From Methylobacterium hispanicum (GTDB lineage Bacteria; Pseudomonadota; Alphaproteobacteria; Rhizobiales; Beijerinckiaceae), in contig NZ_BPQO01000046.1 in NCBI RefSeq assembly GCF_022179285.1, forward strand, positions 1 through 34,634: a DNA stretch of 34,634 nucleotides, given 5' to 3'. How positions within the stretch are numbered: the stretch's first letter is position 1; every line of letters starts with the position of its first letter. The position numbers were made by a program, and so were the translations under genes. This document shows, piece after piece, positions 30,573-34,634 of this stretch. The notes beneath the pieces are model-generated. The model was not told the origin of the DNA. It saw only the letters and a list, made by a program, of their open reading frames with translations, and did not search any database.

Positions 30573-31967
30573 ATGCAGGTGGCGATCATCGGTGTCGGCT
30601 ATGTCGGTCTCGTCTCGGGCGCCTGCTTCGCCGACCTCGGCCACACGGTCCGCTGCGTGGACCGGGACGAGGGGCGCATCGCGTCGCTCAGGGCGGGGCG
30701 GATGCCGATCTACGAGCCGCATCTCGACACGCTCGTCGCCCGCAACGTCGCGGCCGGGCGGCTCGGTTTCGGCACCGACATCGCGGAGGCCGTGCGCGAC
30801 GCCGAGGTGATCTTCATCGCGGTCGGCACCCCGGCCCGGCGCGGTGACGGGCACGCCGACCTCGCGCACGTCTACGCCTGCGCCCGCGAGATCGCGGGCG
30901 CGCTCCAGGGCTACGCGGTGGTCGTCACCAAGTCGACCGTGCCGGTGGGCACCGGCGACCGGGTCGAGCACATCCTGCAGACGCTGCGCCCGCAGGCCTC
31001 CTTCGCGGTGGTCTCCAACCCGGAATTCCTGCGCGAAGGCGCGGCCATCGCCGACTTCAAGGCGCCCGACCGCATCGTGATCGGCACCGATGACGAGCGG
31101 GCGCGCGCCGTGATGCGCAACCTCTACCGCCCCCTGGAGGCGGGCACGCGGATCCTGTTCACGGGGCGCCGCTCGGCGGAGCTGGTGAAGTACGCCGCCA
31201 ACGCCTTCCTCGCCCTCAAGATCGGCTTCATCAACGAGATGGCGGACCTCTGCGAGCAGGCCGATGCCAGCATCCACGACGTCGCCCACGGCATCGGGCT
31301 CGACCGGCGCATCGGCGCGCGCTTCCTCCAGGCCGGGCCCGGCTTCGGCGGCTCGTGCTTCCCGAAGGACATCCAGGCGCTGATCAAGTCGGCCCAGGAC
31401 CTCGGTGCGCCGACGCGCATCGTCGAGACGGTGGCGGCGGCCAACGAGCAGCGCAAGCGCCGGATGGCGCGCCGGCTGATCCAGGCCTGCGGCGGCTCGG
31501 TGCGCGGTCTCACGATCGGGGTGCTCGGCCTGACCTTCAAGCCGAACACCGACGACATGCGCGAATCGCCCGCGCTCACCATCCTCACGGCGCTCCTCGA
31601 CGAGGGCGCGGACGTCCGGGCCTACGATCCGGAGGGCATGGAGCAGGCCCGCGCGCTGATGCCGGAGATCACCTGCGTGCCCGATCCCTACGCGGTCGCC
31701 GAGGGCGCGGACGCGCTCGCGCTGATCACCGAGTGGGACGCCTTCCGGGCGCTCGACCTGCCGCGCCTGCGGCGGCGGATGGCCGGCGACGTGCTGGTCG
31801 ATTACCGCAACCTGATCGCGCCCGAGGCGGCGGCGGAGGCCGGCTTCCACCACATCGGCGTCGGCTGCCGCGCGACACCGCCAGCGCCGCGGGCCCGCCT
31901 CGCGCGAGCCCGGAGCGCCCGCCGCGGCGCGCGGATCGGAACGCCGCTCGCCGCCTCGCCGGCCTGA
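30573..31967 (+). CDS. UDP-glucose 6-dehydrogenase
   Basis: 464 aa. Oxidises UDP-glucose to UDP-glucuronate with two NAD+, supplying acidic sugar for capsule or exopolysaccharide. N-terminal NAD fold with GVGYVG (7-12), TKSTVPVGTG (119-128), SNPEFLREG (148-156) and the active-site Cys262 in GPGFGGSCFPKD; the C-terminal UDP-binding domain has GLTFKPNTDDMRESPAL. The last about 35 residues are arginine/alanine-rich and extra to the family. ATG 30573 starts exactly at the conserved MQVAIIGVGYVG. It stands alone here, but the glycosyltransferase before the element and the mutase at the right edge suggest a split polysaccharide locus. Confidence 0.94.
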   Translation: MQVAIIGVGYVGLVSGACFADLGHTVRCVDRDEGRIASLRAGRMPIYEPHLDTLVARNVAAGRLGFGTDIAEAVRDAEVIFIAVGTPARRGDGHADLAHVYACAREIAGALQGYAVVVTKSTVPVGTGDRVEHILQTLRPQASFAVVSNPEFLREGAAIADFKAPDRIVIGTDDERARAVMRNLYRPLEAGTRILFTGRRSAELVKYAANAFLALKIGFINEMADLCEQADASIHDVAHGIGLDRRIGARFLQAGPGFGGSCFPKDIQALIKSAQDLGAPTRIVETVAAANEQRKRRMARRLIQACGGSVRGLTIGVLGLTFKPNTDDMRESPALTILTALLDEGADVRAYDPEGMEQARALMPEITCVPDPYAVAEGADALALITEWDAFRALDLPRLRRRMAGDVLVDYRNLIAPEAAAEAGFHHIGVGCRATPPAPRARLARARSARRGARIGTPLAASPA

Positions 31968-31985
31968 CCGAGGCGCGGCGCCCGC

Positions 31986-32783
31986 TCAGGCCTCCCAGCG
32001 CGGCGGGCGCTTCTGCAGGAAGGCGTCGATTCCCTCGGCCGCCTCGTCCATCAGCATGTTGCGGGTCATCACGGCCGAGGCGTAGGCGTAGGCCTCCTCA
32101 AGCCCGAGCTCGTTCTGCCGCGCGAAGGCCTCCTTGCCGATCGCGAGGACGCGCGGCGCCTTCGCGGCGATGCGGGCCGCCATGGCCTGCACGCTCGCCG
32201 CGAGGTCGGCGGCCGGGACCACTCGGTTGACGAGCCCGATGCGCAGTGCCTCGGCCGCCTCGATCGGCTCGCCGAGGAGCAGCATCTCCAGGGCGGCCTT
32301 GCGCGGGACCGCCCGCGACAGGGCGACCATCGGGGTCGAGCAGAACAGGCCGATCTGCACGCCGGGCGTGGCGAAGCGGGCCTCCTCCGCGCAGACGGCG
32401 AGGTCGCAGGTCGCCACGAGCTGGCAGCCCGCGGCCGTGGCGATGCCGTGCACCTCGGCGATCACCGGCTGCGGCAGCCGGATGATCGCGAGCATCAAGG
32501 CCGAGCAGGCGGCGAACACCGCCTCGACCGCGCCGGCGGAGGGATCGGCCCGCATCTCCTTGAGGTCGTGCCCGGCGCAGAAGGCGGGCCCGGCGCCACG
32601 CAGCACTACCACGCGCACCGCGCGGTCGTCGCGGATCGCATCGAGCGCGCCGTGGAGCGCCGCCATCAGCCCGAGCGAGAGGGCGTTGCGGGCATGGCCG
32701 CGGTTGAGCGTCAGCGTGGCGATCCCGTCCGCGTCCGCGCGCAGGACCAGGTCTTCCGGGGCAGGCATCGCGGCGGCCGACAT
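31986..32783 (-). CDS. crotonase-fold protein, ECHDC3-like (enoyl-CoA hydratase family)
   Basis: 265 aa. LTLNRGHARNALSLGLM, FCAGHDLKEM (68-77) and GIATAAGCQLVATCDLAV are the crotonase CoA-binding and oxyanion-hole regions; FATPGVQIGLFCSTPMVALS is typical of ECHDC3-like members. The two catalytic glutamates of true hydratases are replaced: Gln121 in AAGCQL and Gly141 in TPGVQ. It is therefore probably not a classical hydratase; the reaction is unknown. ATG 32783 has GAAGG upstream; MPAPED at 32768 is an alternative. The truncated AMP-binding gene lies 70 bp upstream in the same direction, so both may act on acyl-CoA. Confidence 0.88.
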   Translation of the reverse strand: MSAAAMPAPEDLVLRADADGIATLTLNRGHARNALSLGLMAALHGALDAIRDDRAVRVVVLRGAGPAFCAGHDLKEMRADPSAGAVEAVFAACSALMLAIIRLPQPVIAEVHGIATAAGCQLVATCDLAVCAEEARFATPGVQIGLFCSTPMVALSRAVPRKAALEMLLLGEPIEAAEALRIGLVNRVVPAADLAASVQAMAARIAAKAPRVLAIGKEAFARQNELGLEEAYAYASAVMTRNMLMDEAAEGIDAFLQKRPPRWEA

Positions 32784-32853
32784 CGGCGTGAACCTTCGCT
32801 GGAACCCGCGCGGCGAACCGCGCCGGGGGGCTCGGACTCGTGGCGGTTCCGGT

Positions 32854-33636
32854 CTAGCACAGGGCGCCCGCGGGCGCCGCCCCGGGCATCGCGGCGTCGC
32901 CGCGCAGGAGCGCGCCGCAGACCTCGGCGAGGTCGCGGAACGCGGCCGGGCAGACCTCGCCCGCCCGGCGCAGGCCGAGGCTCGCGCCCTGCGCCCAGGC
33001 CAGGATCTGGCGGTGGTTGGCCGTCTCGAGCGTCGGGGCGCCACCCCGGTTGCCCGAACAGGCGACGAGGGCGGGGTCGTCCGGACCGGCCCGGTCGGGT
33101 CCGGCGAGCGGGCCGGCCTCGTACTCGGCGGCCTCCAGGTCGATCCGGGCGAAGTCCGCGCCCGGCCCGTGCCAGCGCACCGCCGGCATCTCGGGCATCA
33201 GCGCGGGCAGGTCCCGGATCGCCTCGGCGCGCTCGGGATCGGCGACGATCAGGCGCGCGCCGACGGCAGTGAGGACGCGGGCGAGGCGCGGGCCGGCAAG
33301 CCCCGGATCGACCAGCGCGACCCGGGCGCCGGCGAGCGCGAAGCCGAGCCAGAGGACGTGGCGCTCGCCGGCACCCGTCAGCAGCGCGACGGTGTCCCCG
33401 CGGCCGACCCCCTCGGCCTCGGCGTAGCGCGCGTAGCGGGCAAGCACGGCTCCGAGCGCGGCGTAGGTCGTCCCCCCCTCGCGGCCCGCGAAGGCCGGTG
33501 CCGGACCGTGGATCGCGGCGGCCTCCGCCACGAGCTGCGGCAGGCTGCCGTGCGACCGGACCGCGGAGAAACCCGCCTGGCCGGGCGCGACGGCCGGCCG
33601 GGGCATGTCGGGGCGGCGGTGAGCGGCGTGCAGCAT
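32854..33636 (-). CDS. truncated AMP-binding (acyl-CoA synthetase-like) protein
   Basis: 260 aa, about half the usual length of the adenylate-forming family. The N-terminal subdomain is recognisable (GGTTYAALGAVLARYARYAE, GVGRGDTVALLTGAGERHVL, LGFALAGARVALVDPGLAG). At 193-210 the phosphate-binding A3 motif, normally a TSGTTG type, is degenerate (CSGNRGGAP) though ETANHRQIL still aligns with the following helix. The protein then ends before the core and C-terminal domains. It should not be able to adenylate. It may be a decayed gene still expressed ahead of the ECHDC3-like gene, or a specialised binding protein. Confidence 0.7.
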   Translation of the reverse strand: MLHAAHRRPDMPRPAVAPGQAGFSAVRSHGSLPQLVAEAAAIHGPAPAFAGREGGTTYAALGAVLARYARYAEAEGVGRGDTVALLTGAGERHVLWLGFALAGARVALVDPGLAGPRLARVLTAVGARLIVADPERAEAIRDLPALMPEMPAVRWHGPGADFARIDLEAAEYEAGPLAGPDRAGPDDPALVACSGNRGGAPTLETANHRQILAWAQGASLGLRRAGEVCPAAFRDLAEVCGALLRGDAAMPGAAPAGALC

Positions 33637-33896
33637 GCGTTTCCAGCCCTGGGGAGTGCTTCGTCGCAGGACGATTGGCCAAGACCTGCGGCCGAGGTCT
33701 TAAGATTTCCCTCCGCGACCGGCGCGAATGCTCTTTTCGGGCGCGGCCGGCCGGCGCGACGGCGGGCACTACGATGGATGCCGATGGACAAGGACGCGGT
33801 GCGCGCACGGGACATCTCGCCCCGGGCGCCCTGCCGATCTATCCCGGACGTCGCCAAGCGGATCGATAGAATCCGCGCAGCCGAGGACATCCGAGA

Positions 33897-34334
33897 ATGC
33901 GCCATCTCCTTTCCGTCGCCCCCGCGGCGCTCGCCGCGGCCCTGCTCGCCGCCGCGCCGGCCGGGGCGCAGATCCGCAACGCGCCCGCCCCGCGCGCGCT
34001 CGAGTTCAGTGCCTACATCTTCGCCGCCTCGAACGTCTGCGGCTACCGGATCGGCACCGAGGCGTTCGAGGCGCTGCTGGCCAAGCAGAACGTCCGGCCC
34101 GAGGACGTCGCCCCCCGCGGCCCCTTCGGCAACCGCGTCCAGACGATGTTCGCGCTGATGTCGAACCAGATGGCGCTGAACCGCGAGCAGGCCTGCGTCG
34201 CGGTGGCGGGCGAGTACGGGCCGGAGGGCACCGTCGCCAGGAACGTGCTGCTGCCCGGCGAAGCCCCGGCGCAGGCGCCGGCCCAGCCGCCCCAGCCGCC
34301 TGCCGGTGCGCCGGCCCCGAAGCCGGCGCAGTAG
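33897..34334 (+). CDS. exported hypothetical protein, 145 aa
   Basis: Signal peptide MRHLLSVAPAALAAALLAAA with a likely cut after PAGA. The mature domain (ALEFSAYIFAASNVCGYRIG then MFALMSNQMALNREQACVAV) has two cysteines (residues 48 and 100) that could form a disulfide in the periplasm. The tail is Pro/Ala-rich. No family recognised. About 117 bp before the mutase gene in the same direction. Confidence 0.75.
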   Translation: MRHLLSVAPAALAAALLAAAPAGAQIRNAPAPRALEFSAYIFAASNVCGYRIGTEAFEALLAKQNVRPEDVAPRGPFGNRVQTMFALMSNQMALNREQACVAVAGEYGPEGTVARNVLLPGEAPAQAPAQPPQPPAGAPAPKPAQ

Positions 34335-34451
34335 CACGGCCCCCGACGGGCGACGGTCTTTCGGAGTACCGACCGGCGCCCGCTTGGCCGCATCCCGGGG
34401 GTCGGCTATCCCGGAGCCGCGGCCGCTCCGCCGCATCCAGGAAGACCCGCG

Positions 34452-34634
34452 ATGTTTCCGACGCCGCAAGCTGCGCTTTTGCCCAACACGTTCGGGTTCG
34501 AGCAGGCGCCCCTGGTCAAGCCCACCGGCTTTCGCGAGTACGACGCGCGCTGGCTGTTTCCCGACGAGATCAACCTGATGGGCGTCCAGGCGCTCGGGCT
34601 GGGGATCGGCACCCTCGTGCACGAGCGCGGCGTG
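34452..34634 (+). CDS. phosphomannomutase/phosphoglucomutase (partial, N-terminus)
   Basis: 61 codons to the window edge: MFPTPQAALLPNTFGFEQAP, then GFREYDARWLFPDEINLMGV and QALGLGIGTL. The FREYDARW-INLMG-ALG pattern is the first alpha-D-phosphohexomutase domain, which converts mannose- or glucose-6-phosphate to the 1-phosphate for nucleotide-sugar synthesis. The catalytic phosphoserine loop lies outside. AGGAAG upstream of ATG 34452 supports the start. Confidence 0.85.
   Translation, partial: MFPTPQAALLPNTFGFEQAPLVKPTGFREYDARWLFPDEINLMGVQALGLGIGTLVHERGV

Overview
The window is high-GC (about 70%) alphaproteobacterial chromosome, most likely Methylobacterium or a close relative. The signs are the GC content, a LOV-HWE sensor kinase, an S21 ribosomal protein with a long basic tail, the lptM-lysA pair, and many PAS/GAF-type kinases and polysaccharide genes. 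Host genes flank an 18 kb integrated element. All calls rest on reading the sequence; no database search was run.

Left flank (1-11741): a GAF-PAS-PAS-PAS histidine kinase running off the left edge, several small hypothetical genes, a LOV blue-light HWE histidine kinase, a Gly/Tyr-rich exported protein, rpsU, threonine aldolase (ltaE) converging on diaminopimelate decarboxylase (lysA), an LptM-like lipoprotein, and a family 4 glycosyltransferase.

Element (11742-29762): it is bounded by a perfect 48-bp direct repeat holding the 5' half of a tRNA-Pro(GGG) gene. The intact tRNA-Pro is rebuilt at the right end (29723-29800). The left 5 kb is a lower-GC cargo segment with two convergent operons. 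The rightward operon encodes a P-loop kinase-like protein, a DUF43/BpsA-like aminopropyl- or methyltransferase-fold protein, and a protein of unknown family. The leftward operon encodes a second, divergent member of that unknown family, an ImmA/IrrE-type metallopeptidase and a PIN-domain nuclease. This is the best candidate for an undescribed defence or toxin-antitoxin-like system.

Next comes a lambda-like immunity region. A leftward early operon ends in excisionase-like and integrase genes. A CI-like repressor is followed by a co-transcribed membrane protein, and a Cro/YdaS-like gene diverges from it. Five copies of a 14-bp operator, (A/T)TAAG-N4-CTTAT with at most one mismatch, sit at the two control regions. 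The rightward genes then jump directly from a truncated MT-A70 methyltransferase into a tail-fibre coiled coil in one open frame. No terminase, portal, capsid or tail-tube gene is present, so this is a cryptic prophage with a large internal deletion. Tail fibre, lectin-like tip, endolysin and holin-like genes remain, followed by a RidA-family gene before attR.

Right flank (29763-34634): the frameshifted remnant of another integrase abuts the 3' end of the tRNA, so this tRNA has been used as an integration site before. Beyond it lie UDP-glucose 6-dehydrogenase, an ECHDC3-like crotonase-fold protein without the usual catalytic glutamates, a truncated AMP-binding (acyl-CoA synthetase-like) protein, an exported hypothetical, and the start of phosphomannomutase/phosphoglucomutase. 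The sugar genes on both sides suggest surface polysaccharide synthesis.
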